Shown here: one piece after another, positions 37,740 through 49,232 of the stretch
How positions within the stretch are numbered: position 1 is the stretch's first letter
Layout: each line of letters opens with the position of its first letter
Source: Limanda limanda
Taxonomy: Eukaryota > Chordata > Actinopteri > Pleuronectiformes > Pleuronectidae
Direction: 5' to 3'
DNA: 64,000 bases
NCBI RefSeq assembly: GCF_963576545.1
Contig: NC_083649.1
Span: forward strand, 1,223,454 to 1,287,453
Made by a program: the position numbers and the translations under genes
The notes under the pieces: model-generated
The model's input: the letters and a program-made list of their open reading frames with translations, nothing else
Told to the model about the DNA's origin: nothing
Database searches by the model: none

Positions 37740-38826
37740 TAGAGCTGTCAAACGATTAAAATATTTAATCGCGATTAATCGCATTTTGTCATAGTTAACT
37801 CGCGATTAATCGCAATTAATCGCAAATTTGTATCTATTCTGAATGTTCCTTCATTTATTATTTTTCCATAATTTTACTTTTGTTTTAATGCTCTTATCAA
37901 CATGGAAAAGTGGATTGGCTTGCTTTATGCAAATGTTTTATATTATTGAAAAACAACATTGCCAAACAGGGCGGTACAAAATAAAATTATAAAGTTCACA
38001 TTTCAGGTGAGCAAGGACTCAGCCTATAGTGCAGTTAAACCATGGCTTAATATTTTCTTTTTTTCAAGTTTGCTGTGAACATAGCAGTCAGGCCTCTTAT
38101 TTCAGAAACAATGAACCATAACAGTTTGGTTACCAATAAAAGGTAAGCCTACTACTTCTTTGCTTTCAGCCAGCTACTCAAACAGACAAGCAACAAAATA
38201 ACAAACAAACAAAATACACAGGCAAGTGTCGGCCTACTTTGAAATAAATGAAACACAGAACTTTGTAGGGCTATTTGAGTCCTCCCCATATTTGTGGAAA
38301 ATGTATGAAATAAGAAGTACCCTATTTTTAAATAAATAAAAACATATAGCTGCAGCCTAATAGTGTAACGGACTGGGTTTATGTTTATGTTTGGTTTTGA
38401 CGTATGCTCAGTAAAACACTGTTGAAGGAGCGTTCTGATGTCTGAGGGTCAGTGAAGGGGTCTGGGTGGGACATGTGACTGTTTGGACCAATAGGATGGG
38501 GGGATCGGGGATCATTGAGGAAGTGAAGTGTTGATGTGTGCGAGTGACTGAGTAACAGCAAGAGGTGCACATGTTTGTGTAGAGGAAAATACCAGTTACT
38601 AAACCACGAAGAAGTTCCGTGTCCTGTGGGACGCTACAATAGCTTTAAAATATATATTTTAGGTGGCGAAATATTAAAACAAAAAGCGAGAGCAGGTCAG
38701 ACTGGAGGCGAACACAGATACTGAAGCTGCAGCTGCAGCTCTGCTTTAACTCCAGTTAAAAAAATTGACGGCGTTAAAATGGGTTTGCGTTAACGCCGTT
38801 AATAACGCGTTAAACTGACAGCCCTA
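37740..38826. mobile_element. hAT-type MITE, copy C
   Basis: Ends TAGAGCTGTCAAAC and GACAGCCCTA are imperfect inverted repeats, flanked by the 8-bp duplication TTAAGAAC at 37732-37739 and 38827-38834. The interior has palindromic GCGATTAATCGC blocks at the left and GTTAACGCCGTTAATAACG at the right. No transposase is encoded. The same insertion with the same target duplication is in copy D, so it predates that duplication. Confidence 0.85.
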
Positions 38827-38834
38827 TTAAGAAC

Positions 38835-39733
38835 ATTTCAACACCAGAAACTTTTGATACTTAAGTACATTTAACATGAGCTACTTTAAGACTTTTACTC
38901 AAGTCATTTTCTGGCGGGCGACTTTTACTTTTACAGAAGTCCCTTTCAGGTAAGATATCTGTACTTTTACTCAATGAGGTGAGTATGGCTTTCAAGTACT
39001 TTATACACCACTGGCCACAGGCCAGTACAACCTTGCCCACAGATCTTAGAAAATGACTAACCAGCTTCTGATCTGCATCTGATACCTAATTTTTTGTTAT
39101 TTTTGTCATGTGTTGATCCATTGTAAAAAGCAGTAGTCTAGTCTGTGGACTAAGCACGCGTGTGTGATTCTTTGATAAGAACATTGTTTACATGTTTGTT
39201 CACTCAGAGTTTTGAGTGTCCGTCCCATAACAGAGGGGAACCTGAGTTCCACACGGTGCCGTTTACAGTATAAAGAGTTAAAAATGAGTTTTTGATGCTC
39301 AAATGTCATCAGTACTTGTTCAGCTGTATAAGATATATTTCAGGACTTTGTCTGAAAAGTGAACAACCTACCTCTCATGAGCTGTTTGATAAAAATGTTT
39401 CAAAACATGTTTCATTTCATTTTAATTTCATGTTTTTTTTAAATATTATATAGCCTACATTATTTAACTGAAGCCACTTTGTAAAGGTAGGTGCAACACA
39501 CAAATAAAACAAAACCCCTAGAAAACGTTTTGTCCTCTGTCCACTTATTTATTTTATAAATTTAAATGACAGAATTTAAGGTCCAGCATAATAACTGGTT
39601 TCAGAGCAAGGCATAGCACCATGATTTGTTGTGCCTTTTGTTTGCAGGGTATGAATAAATAAACAGGCAAAATTAGGAATAATTAAAAAAAATGTAAAAA
39701 TATATTTCTTTTAGGAATTGATATCTGACAGAA
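38835..39733. other. IFITM copy 3 upstream sequence
   Basis: 38835-39015 looks like the right end of another hAT-like element (AAGTACTTTATACACCACTG). At about 39622-39690 the sequence TTTGTTTGCAGGGTATGAA and its surroundings match the reverse complement of 11922-11985 and 23855-23925, the 3' flanks of IFITM copies 1 and 2. The ISRE-like site and the 5' UTR exon of copies 1 and 2 are not found here; only the acceptor CTGACAG before the ATG is kept. Confidence 0.5.
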
Positions 39734-39949
39734 ATGGATCCTGATGGTAAGAGAGGTGAGGCTGTTCCACTGTATGAGGGGAAGTTTAATGCGTACCCTG
39801 AACAGCCGGGACAGTTCGGCCCTTATGGACAGTTCGGCCCTCCTGGACAGCCTGGACAGCCTGGACAGCCTGTTGGACCTGTAGTGGTTGACCATACCAC
39901 TGTGCAGATCACCACAGAGCCCTCCCGGGACCACATCATCTGGTCCATA

Positions 39950-41531
39950 TGTAGCAGGTATTAAAATTATTATTTCATTTCACTTGAAATCCCTCTGTTT
40001 TTGTATATAATTGATTTTGTATTGGGTGTTATACGTGTGTTTCGCGACCTCTATAGGTCACGAGTGGTCATTGTATTTATTTTCACCGGTCTCACCAGAA
40101 TGTTCTGGAAGTGACAGAGACCGGCCTGTGACTGACGCCGTTTTCTGTTTTGCTGTTATCTGAACAGAGACCGAGAAATAAAAGTCCTGTTACCAAAGAA
40201 CAAGTGCCGGTCATCATTCAAAGACACAACGCAGGTTTCACGCAGTGTTAATTTCGTTGACGATAACGATAACGAAAAATATTCGTTAACGCCCCTTTTC
40301 CCATGACTAAGACGAGATGAAGACGTAACGAAAACGGATCTTTGAAAATAAAAACTATGACGAAATCTATTTTAATTTTCGTTAACGAGACGAGACGAAA
40401 CGAAAATGTTGGCGGTTGACTAAGTCACAACAATTTTTAAAAACGTAATCGTATCAGGCCGTCATGAAGTACCCGGAGCGGCGAGTGTGTGTGCCTGTGT
40501 GCGTGTGCGTGTGTGTGTGTGTGCTCCCAGATAGCGCTCCGGTCCCGAGGCTCCGCCCCCGCGCACTCGCTCAGAGAGACAGTGAGATCAGAGCTCGTTC
40601 ACGTGAAGCAGCCGGTCACTGACTCACCGGCTGCTTCTTAACTATGGAAACAGTGAAAACACAGAGTTCCTCTGGTCTCAGCTGCTCTGAGATCAGCTGC
40701 AGCTTCTGGATCAGAGCAGAAGCTGCAGCTGGTTTCTACCGAGCTTCAGTTTCCTCCTCCGGTCTGATCTGCTTTCACTTTTTGTTTTCACATTTCGCCA
40801 ACTAAAATATATAGGCTGCAGCTATATGTTTTTATTTATTTCAAAATAGGGTACTTCTTATTTCATACATTTCCCACAAATATGGGGATGACTCAAATAA
40901 CCCTACATAGTTCTGCGTTTAATTTATTTCAAAGTAGGCCTACACTTGCCTGTGTATTTTCTTCTCCTCTTCATAAGCATTTGGTGTTTCCCTTTGTTGT
41001 AACAGGTAAAAATAAATAAAATGTCAACAGTTTTCTTTATTGTTGTTCTATAATTTCATAAAAGCAATAATGTACAGATTAGTATAGTATAACTTTATAT
41101 AAAACTTTATTAGCTTTGTTATCAAATATGTTTTGCGGCTCCAGACAAATTTTATTTGGGGAAAGAGGGGGCAAAATGGCTCTTTTGATAGTAAAGGTTG
41201 CCGACCCCTGCTATAGACCTATAGGAGGGACATCTAATGGACAACCTAAGTACTGCAAGCTAGACTAGTATGCAGTTGTAGACACAACACAGGGGTTCCC
41301 TGGGCCTGAGAAGGGAAGATAAGGAGTTTAATGTGGCTATTAAATGTGACTAAAACTAGACTAAAATGTTCTGAGTTTTCGTCGACGAAAACTTGACTAA
41401 AACTAAGAAGGATAAAAATGACTAAACTAGACTAAAACTAATATGCATTTTCGTCTAAAGACTAAGACTAAATCAAAAATAGCTGCCAAAATTATCACTG
41501 GTTTCACGACACATAGGAAAGACCGGTTACA
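39950..41531 (+). repeat. 5' LTR of the Gypsy element, interrupted
   Basis: The two parts, 39950-40242 and 41509-41531, add up to 316 bases, the length of the 3' LTR. It has private changes against the 3' LTR (TATACG for TTTACG, TTCGCG for TTGGCG, TAGGTCACG for TGGGTCGCG). Confidence 0.88.
40243..41500. mobile_element. hAT-type MITE in the 5' LTR
   Basis: Ends CAGTGTTAATTT and AAATTATCACTG form terminal inverted repeats. The 8-bp duplication GTTTCACG lies at 40235-40242 and 41501-41508. The interior has GACGAAAAC-type motifs at both ends and a GT/GC-rich middle. No transposase is encoded. Confidence 0.9.
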
Positions 41532-41665
41532 TTGGTGCAGACTCTCTCAGCTCAGTTAAAGGGGGGGGGGGGGGGGGTGAGGCTGATGAGGGCGCACAGG
41601 TTCAGAACTCAGGTGCAGGCCAGACACTCACTGACTCTCTTAACCTCACTGGAGTGAAGCTAGTC

Positions 41666-44600
41666 ATGCAGTCCCATGTGAGAGAGCCTCCTGTTTTCAG
41701 AGGAGATGGTTCAGACAAGCACTCTGTAAATGAGTGGGAGGAGCTTATGGACACATATTTGAGAAAGAGGGGTGTACGACTGGATGTGCAGTATGAAGAG
41801 ATCCTATCCAAGCTAATGGGTAAAGCTAAAGACGTAGTGAAGATAACTTTACGTAGCAACCCATCACTGAAACCCCAGGAGAACCCAAAAGCGATAATGA
41901 ACATTCTGAAACAACATTTTGGTGATGCAACATGTTCAAGTATGCCTCTTGCTGACTTCTATAGCACAGTGCCTGTATCAGGAGAGAACCCAGTGGAATA
42001 TTGGATTCGCCTTAACAAGGCTGTCGACGCAGCTGAGGAGGGCTTGAGGAGACAAGGGCGACACATCGAGGATCCTAGTCGAGAGGTGACCATGATGTTC
42101 GTAAAGTTTTGTCCAGATCCCTCTCTTGCTGCAGTGTTAAAGTTCAAAGCACCAGACAAGTGGACCGCTAGTGAGATACAGGAGCATGTTGATCGTTATC
42201 AAATTGAACTTAAGGAAAAGTTGTTTACCGAGCCAAGTTTCCTTATATCAGCTAGAAATGTGACAGCTCACGCTCAAACAACTGCTGTGGATGTGTCAGC
42301 TTCAGCCAGCTGTGCAGTGTCGCCTCCTGTCCAGTTGGAAGTTAGTGCCACACCTAACTCTCAGATTGATGACAATTGCATTAAGACTCTCATTGGCCTC
42401 CTCGACCGTACACTTGCTCAAAACAATCAGGCAGAAGTTAGACAGCACTCACCTGACCAGTTACAAAAGAGGTTCTGCAGGGTTTGTAGATCTGTTGAGC
42501 ACTCCACTCTTGCTCACTGTAGACACGAGCGCTTGTGTTTGTCTTGTTTTAAGCCTGGCCACATAAAGAGAAACTGTCCGAATAACCATTTCAGACAGGA
42601 GCATCAGGTCGCAAACTTGATGGGATGTGTGGGTGACAGTAAACAAACCCTCAAAAGCGACAATGGACATGAACAGTGTTTTGTGAAGGCGTGCAGTACA
42701 GCACCAGCTGGTGTGAAAGTGATAGCTCAGAACACACAAAGAGTTGAACCATACGATGATCTGTTCTATGCTCCAGTCAGTGTAAATAATAAATTCCAGA
42801 TGAGAGGAATGCTAGACTCAGGTTCCATGGCTTGTACATTCAGTGAGGAAGCAGAGAAAAAGATGCTCATAGAGAACATATTGTCAGAACCTAAACAAAT
42901 GGATGAGGAAGTGGTTTTGGTGGGTTGTGGAGGAAAACTCACCAACCCAAAATGTATGTACGAGGTTGAACTGAAAGTGTATGGGGAGAGTTGCATTGTT
43001 TTAGCTCTTGTGGTACCAGGTCAGCTAGACCAGGGGTTCCCAAAGTGGGGGTCGCGAGACACAGAGGCGGGGTCGCGAAATGCATTTAAAAAAAAATACA
43101 ATTATTTATTTTTTTTATAAAAAAAAAAAAAAAAAAAAAATTTTTGTAGAATATATACCTATGAGTTGATATTAGAATAAAACCATGCAATTGTAGCCGA
43201 GCGTTTAGTCGTTGTATTGAATAAGGCCTCAGCCTAAAGAAGACACAGGAGACATAGCAGCTGTTTAGTACAGCACATCCTTCCGGTACAACCCCTCTTC
43301 AAAATAAGAGTCACTAAGTAAAATAGCTTACACATTTCCCATCAGTTTTTTTCTTTTTTCTCCCCTTTTTTTCCTTTTTTCCTTTTTTTATCTTATGACA
43401 CAGGTTAGCGACAGTTCAATTTACAGCAGCACCAGTCACACGGTAGCTGGCCAAAACTCTTTTGGAAAGCAGCTGAAAATGATTGACAGTCACAATGAAA
43501 CGTTGATTAATACCAACCAAATCGAGGAGGCCACAGGAACAGGACAGGCTAGCGGAGAAGGAGAGGCTACCTGAGCAGACATGCACAAGCATGCACGCAC
43601 GCACGCACGCACGCATAGTGCATGTGCGTGGCTGTGCGCAACATTATAAACCACCTCCAGTGTCGTTGGGGGTCCCCAGTCTCTGGCTCCGTTATTTTGG
43701 AGGTCCCGGGCTGAAAAGTTTGGGAACCCCTGAGCTAGACGACCTTATCATTGGGACAAATGTGATCAAGTTCCTTATGCACCAGTTGAAAAACAGTGAT
43801 GATTATTGGCGTCTCATCACCAAGAACAGTCCCGCATCATCTCCTGAGAGTGAGCAGTTCTTAGATCTCATGGCAAACACATCCCGTTGGAGGGGTGAGG
43901 AGCTGCCAAATAAGATTGGCACAGTCAAGCTCAGGCAGTCTGTCATTCTGCTCGCGATGCAAGAACACCTAGTTTGGGGCAAGCTACCTAAAGATACACC
44001 TATGTCACCAGGAAGTACTGTTATTGTTGAGCCCACTTCATCCAAATCAATGCCGCGAAACATCATGGTTGGCCGCGTTGTGACACCGCTGTGGGGTGAT
44101 AGGTGGGTCCCCATGAAGGTCACTAATCTGTCTGATAGATCCATTAGGCTTAAAAGAAACTGTAAACTTGCAGACGTGTCCCCCTGCTTAGCTGTTGAGG
44201 ATTTTGAGGTCTTTCAAGGTTCTAGCAAAGTTGAGAAATTTGCCCCTGAAGAACACGTCGCTCTCACCGATCTTTCAGACAATGAGCAGAGACTGCGAGA
44301 TGTTGGTCTTAGGGACTTTGACTTAAAATCATATCATACTGACCACAAGGGGAAAGAAAAGTTAGTTCAGTTACTTGAGCGCTACAATGACGTCTTCTCA
44401 AAGCATGCATTGGACTGTGGGGAGACAAAGGGCTTTGTCCATCGGATCCGGCTTTCTGATGATCGTCCGTTTCGCCTTCCTTATCGTAGAGTTCCACCTG
44501 CTCATTATCAGACACTACGACAGGTTTTGACAGAAATGGAAGAGCAGGGGATCATACGGAAATCTGTGAGTGATTATGCCTCACCATTGGTGTTGGTTTG

Positions 44601-45279
44601 GAAAAAGGACGGAGGTTTGAGAATTTGCACTGATTTTCGTTGGCTGAATGCGAGAACTTTAAAGGATGCCCACCTGCTCCCACATCAATCAGATTGTTTA
44701 GCTGCTTTGGGAGGAAACACCTTTTTCAGCACAATGGATTTGACATCTGGCTTCTATAACATCCCAATGGCTGAGGAGGACAAAAAATACACAGCTTTCA
44801 CTACGCTTATAGGCTTACATGAGTACAACAGGATGCCACAGGGACTGTGCAATAGTCCTGCGCCCTTCATGCGCATGATGCTGAGTATATTCGGTGATCT
44901 CAACTTCAGCATCCTTTTATGCTATTTAGATGACCTGCTCGTTTTTGCACCAACTGAGGGGGAGGCTTTACAGAAACTGGAGATTGTATTTCAACGTTTG
45001 CAAGACCACAACCTCAAGTTAAGTCCTAAAAAGTGCCACTTAATGCAGGCGTCTGTTAAGTTTTTGGGTCATATCATAGATGGCAGTGGGGTGGCGGTAG
45101 ATCCGTCAAAGGTCGAGGTCATATCTAAAATTACCAAGGATCCCTTAAGTAAACAAAAGAGACACCAGTTTGTTTTACCTCGATGTCTGGTAGAAAAGGC
45201 CTTGCAGGGTGTGCATGATCTAGCTGGACATCAGGGAGAGGCAAGAACAATTCAACTACAGCAAACAGTGTTCAGTTGA
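41666..45279 (+). pseudogene. Gypsy gag-protease-reverse transcriptase region, interrupted
   Basis: First ATG at 41666. Gag runs to a zinc-knuckle-like stretch at about 42475-42580 (CRVCRSVEHSTLAHC, then CLSCFKPGHIKRNC). The aspartic protease follows, with MLDSGSMACTF at about 42808-42840. The frame is interrupted by a hAT at 43031-43732 and continues after it through a protease-RT linker to the RT: FRLPYRRVPP, DYASPLVLVWKKDGGLRICT, FFSTMDLTSGFYNIP, MPQGLCNSPA and the catalytic YLDDLLVF. After KFLGHIIDGSG the sequence jumps from the RT thumb directly to an integrase zinc-domain fragment (LAGHQGEARTI), so RNase H is deleted. The frame ends at 45279. Confidence 0.85.
43031..43732. mobile_element. 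hAT-type MITE in the gag-pol frame
   Basis: Ends CAGGGGTTCCCAAAG and TTTGGGAACCCCTG are clear inverted repeats. The 8-bp duplication AGCTAGAC lies at 43023-43030 and 43733-43740. An A run (about 43121-43140) and GCAC units (43595-43613) lie inside. Confidence 0.92.
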
Positions 45280-47631
45280 TGTTCTCGTTTTGACAGATCA
45301 CTTCACAAAGTTAGCTCACGCATTTCCATGCGCAAATCAGACAGCAAAGCAGGTTGCTAAAAAATTGTGGGATAATGTCTTTTGTGTCTATGGGTTTCCA
45401 GAGCGCATCCACACAGATCAAGGGGCCAATTTTGAAAGTGAGCTTATAGCAGAACTACTCAGGTTGTCAGGAGTCTCCAAGTCGCACACTACAGCATACC
45501 ACCCAATGGGGAATGGAGGAACTGAGAGATTCAATAGGACCCTGGGTAATATGCTTCGTTCGTTGCCATTGAGAGAGAAGGCTAAGTGGCCACAACAAAT
45601 ACAGACTTTTGATATAACGCAACAGTGCATGAAACGACTGGATACGCTCCCTTCCATCTCATGTTGGGCCGTGTTCCGAGACTCCCTGTTGATGTCATGT
45701 TCAGGCAGGTGTTACAGGACCCTGTGGTTGTTGACTATAGCAGCTATGTGAATACACTCATGTCCCATCTCCAAGAGGCAGTAACTATTGCGCAAAAACA
45801 TTGCATCACAGAGCAGGAAAAACAGGCCAGTGGTTATAATCAAAAAGTCAAAGGAACTTATCTGAACAAGGGTGATAGAGTACTTCTCGCCAACAAAGGT
45901 GAGAGAGGAAAGAAAAAGCTTGCAGATAAATGGGCGGCGACGGTATATACCGTCATAGACAAAAACCCATAGACACACATATATAAGCTTGAAGACGATG
46001 CGGGGAACACAAAAGTAGTACATCGCAATCTTATCCTTGATATCAGTTTCCTGCCCATCGAATCTGCTGAGGGAGACACACCTGAAGTTCAGAGCTCATT
46101 TGATGATTCTGAAGAGCAGTCTAATTCAGTGGATCTTGTCAATTCTTTGGGGGAGGAGGGTTCAGAGGGTAGGACAGGTGCTTGGGTGCTGAGTAGGGAT
46201 GGGAATCGAAAACCGGTTCTTGTTTAGAACCGGTTCCCAGTGAACCAATTCCTTGGAATCGTTAGCGAAATTCTTTAACGATTCTGCTAACGGTTCCCAG
46301 TGACCGCTGCCGAGCGAAGCTACTGCCGGCGAGCTACTGCCGAGCGAAGCCGCAGTAGCTCGCCGGCTACTGCGGCTTCGCTCGGCAGTAACGTCGCAGT
46401 AGCTCGCCGGATACTGCGGCGTAGCTCGGCGGCAGCCCGCAGTAGCTCGGCGGCTACTGCGGCTTTGCTCGTCGGTAACGTCGCAGTAGCTCGGCGGCTA
46501 CTCCAGCTTCGCTCGGCGGTAACGTCGCAGTCCCTGCAACAACAACAGCTCCCTGAGTCCATGGCCCAGAGAGTGCATCAAGAGGTCCAGCTGTACAGAA
46601 GTCTGCCCTCCATCCCCTCTACGAATAACGCCACCCTTTGGTGGTGGGACCAGAGACACACTTTACCCCTGCTGTCAGGTCTAGCTGAGTCCCATCTGAG
46701 AGAGTGTTCTCCACGGCTGGAGACACAATTAGTCCTGAGAGATCCCGTATCCTTCCGGAGAAAGCAGACATGCTTATTTTTCTGCACAAGAATTGTTGAT
46801 TTTGTTGATTACAATTGCTGGTGCAGACTTGATGGTATTTGCCACTGCTAGTTTAATTTTGGCAGCTCAGTTTTCATATACCCTTTTTAAAAAAGGAAGG
46901 AGCATTGTAGTTTCTAGTAACATGTTTAAATTAAACAGTAAGTTTTATTTAAGTTATATAAGTTTTATTTTATCGTAATTTCTACAGAAGAATGTCAGGT
47001 TTATCTTTAGTTCAAGAGGAATACGTGAATGTTTTTGGTTATTTAAAAAATGTAAATGTTTATGTATACATACTGTATATGGTGTGCATCATTATAGAAA
47101 ATTATATAAAAGAAAATTAATGTAAATAAACCCGTTTGTGCTCATTTTTCCCCCCCTTGCCCAAAAAGAATCGATAAGAGAATCGATAAGCAATCGAATC
47201 GATAAGCAGGAATCGATAAGGAATCGGAATCGTTAAAATCTTATCAATACTCATCCCTAGTGCTGAGTGGAACAGGAGATGCCATTAGTCGCAAATCCTT
47301 GGTTAGTGAAGAGACAGACATCAGTCAATCATGTCAGGAAGGTGCTGAAGTTGGGTGTGGAGGAATAAGTCACAAAGACGGCGACACTCACAACTCTCTC
47401 AGACTACAGACTGACGTTGATGTTGCAGTACCGACAGTTGACATCGAACACAACCGAGATAGCCAAGCAGACACAGCACTAGACACACAGGGTGTAGTTA
47501 GGACACGTGCTGGTAGAGTTGTTAAGAAGGTTAACCGTTTGGTGGAGACAATGGCTCAGACGCCATTCACTTTAAGGGGGTTGGCGAATTCCATCAGTAA
47601 GAGATCACAGTCTCTTCTTAACTTGTTTTAG
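45280..47631 (+). pseudogene. Gypsy integrase and C-terminal region, decayed
   Basis: The integrase core starts at TDHFTKLAHAFPC (about 45290), with IHTDQGANFES and AYHPMGNGGTERFN carrying catalytic Asp and Glu. A frameshift near 45610 moves the frame to HETTGYAPFHLMLGRVPRLP. A stop lies at 45970. The tail resumes and is split by a hAT at 46194-47259, then ends at 47629-47631 (stop after SKRSQSLLNLF). Sequence between the zinc domain and the core is also missing. Confidence 0.82.
46194..47259. mobile_element. hAT-type MITE in the pol tail
   Basis: Ends TAGGGATGGGAATCG and CAATACTCATCCCTA are inverted repeats. The 8-bp duplication GTGCTGAG lies at 46186-46193 and 47260-47267. The interior begins with GC-rich units built on GCCGAGCGAAGC and CAGTAGCTC, which are partly palindromic, and ends with AATCGATAAG units. 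The 183-codon frame across it is low-complexity and not a gene. Confidence 0.9.
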
Positions 47632-47970
47632 AGGGGTTATTTTTTTATCTTTCCAGTATATCTTCTTGGTTTGAGATACTGTTATTAATGTGTTTTTTTT
47701 TCTTTTTCTCTAACATGTACACTTTGGGACTCAGAAGGTCGGGTGGTTTGGTGTATACGGCACCATACTGTTCTATGAGAGATGTGAGGCTTGATCATCC
47801 TTTTATTTCTCTGAACCTGGTTACCAGGTAGCTTATGCAGCTGAAAATAAAGATTGTATTCTTTAAGTGGACCCGTTCCAGTATTGACAGGAAGTCAGTT
47901 GTCTCCCTTGTACATGTTTTATCCTGTTAGGTACGCAATCAGGATTTTGGTGTAATTCAGGAGGGGTGAA

Positions 47971-48286
47971 TGTAGCAGGTATTAAAATTATTATTTCATT
48001 TCACCAGAAATCCCTCTGTTTTTGTATATAATTGATTTTGTATTGGGTGTTTTACGTGTGTTTGGCGACCTCTATGGGTCGCGAGTGGTCATTGTATTTA
48101 TTTTCACCGGTCTCACCAGAATGTTCTGGAAGTGACAGAGACCGGCCTGTGACTGACGCCGTTTTCTGTTTTGCTGTTATCTGAACAGAGACCGAGAAAT
48201 AAAAGTCCTGTTACCAAAGAACAAGTGCCGGTCATCATTCAAAGACACAACGCAGGTTTCACGACACATAGGAAAGACCGGTTACA
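47971..48286 (+). repeat. 3' LTR of the Gypsy element
   Basis: 316 bases, TG to CA, directly after the polypurine tract at 47959-47970. It is followed by the CATA target duplication and the rest of IFITM exon 1. Confidence 0.92.
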
Positions 48287-49232
48287 CATAGTCAGTCTTT
48301 TCTACGCAAACATGTGTTGCCTCGGACTGGCAGCTCTCATCTGCTCGATCAAGGTGAGCTCATGTGTGACGTGTTCCATCATTCATGTCCCAGTCGACTG
48401 TATTTACAAAGCAAGTCTAAGTATTTTGCGTGCAAAATTGTCACACGTTAAAAAAAATAACACAATCTCAAGTTGCGTCAAACACGTTGAAATACTGACT
48501 CCGAAATCAACTGGACCACAGAAATTAGTTTTCCTCTCCTCGATGTGTGGTGTCCGAGCTGGAAGCAAATCAAACTGGACGACTCAAATAGACTTGGAAT
48601 CCATCAGGACCATTTCTCAGCTCGTTGTTCAGAAGCAGAAATTGACTGCTCAGGATTGGACGGAGCCAATGTTTCCTTTTTCTTTTTCAGCAAGTGAGAG
48701 GACGACAAAATCCTCGTCGCTGCTCCACTTAGAACAAAAAGAATAATAAAACACATCAGACTCCCTGTGCAAGGTTTCAGTGTGAGAGGATTTTATTGGA
48801 TGATGGTTTGAAATTGAAAAATACAGACTTGGTGTGAAAAGACCTTTACTGTGAGAGGTAACACAGACTGAGGCTCCACCCACACTGATACAGTTCAAAT
48901 TAGAACCTCCTCCGTCCACACCAACACACCAACAACACATGTTCACTGACTGAAATAAGAGGATCAGATTGAGATCAGTTCAGTTTTTGTAATTTTTATG
49001 TTTGATGATGAATCAACTTTGAACATGAAAATGCTTTTTGTTTTTTCAGGCCAGAGACCGGAAGATGGCTGGAGATATGGTTGGTGCCCGACACCACGGC
49101 TCCACCGCCCGCACACTCAACATCGTCGTTGCATCTCTGGTTATCGTCTTCATCATCATTTCTATTATTCTCTTGATCTATCAACCATACATCTCACTAT
49201 TCATCTATGGCTTTTGGGGCAGCAGGTTGTGA

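Larger units (their letters stand above)
39950..48286 (+). mobile_element. Ty3/Gypsy LTR retrotransposon inside IFITM exon 1
   Basis: 316-base LTRs lie at 39950-41531 (the 5' LTR, split by a 1258-base hAT) and 47971-48286. Termini are TG and CA, and the target duplication is CATA at 39946-39949 and 48287-48290. A TGG beginning a primer binding site follows the 5' LTR after one base (41533), and a polypurine tract AGGAGGGGTGAA precedes the 3' LTR. The internal region carries gag, protease, reverse transcriptase and integrase remnants with deletions. Three hAT elements are nested in it. A run of 17 G is at 41561-41577. Confidence 0.9.
39734..49232 (+). pseudogene. ifitm-like: IFITM-like copy 3, exon 1 split by an LTR retrotransposon
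   Basis: Exon 1 begins at ATG 39734 ([16 protein letters not shown], a short GQFGPPGQ repeat, then RDHIIWSI). It is cut at 39949 inside the first CD225 hydrophobic segment by the LTR element, and reading on hits a stop at 39962-39964 after 76 codons. The exon resumes at 48291 ([19 protein letters not shown]) to the donor at 48353. Exon 2 is intact at 49050-49232 (ARDRKMAGD to FIYGFWGSRL and stop), and AATAAA lies at 49388. A normal IFITM cannot be made unless the 8.3-kb element is spliced out precisely, for which no suitable in-frame sites are visible. Remaining coding parts have few changes, so inactivation looks recent. Confidence 0.85.

Noticed and set aside
46300..46851. 183-codon Ala/Arg/Ser-rich frame
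   Set aside because: Lies within a hAT MITE and is encoded by palindromic GC-rich tandem units.
48153..48353. IFITM isoform translated from a start codon inside the LTR
   Set aside because: The frame is open but contains no ATG before the CD225 codons; an apparent start there is TTG.
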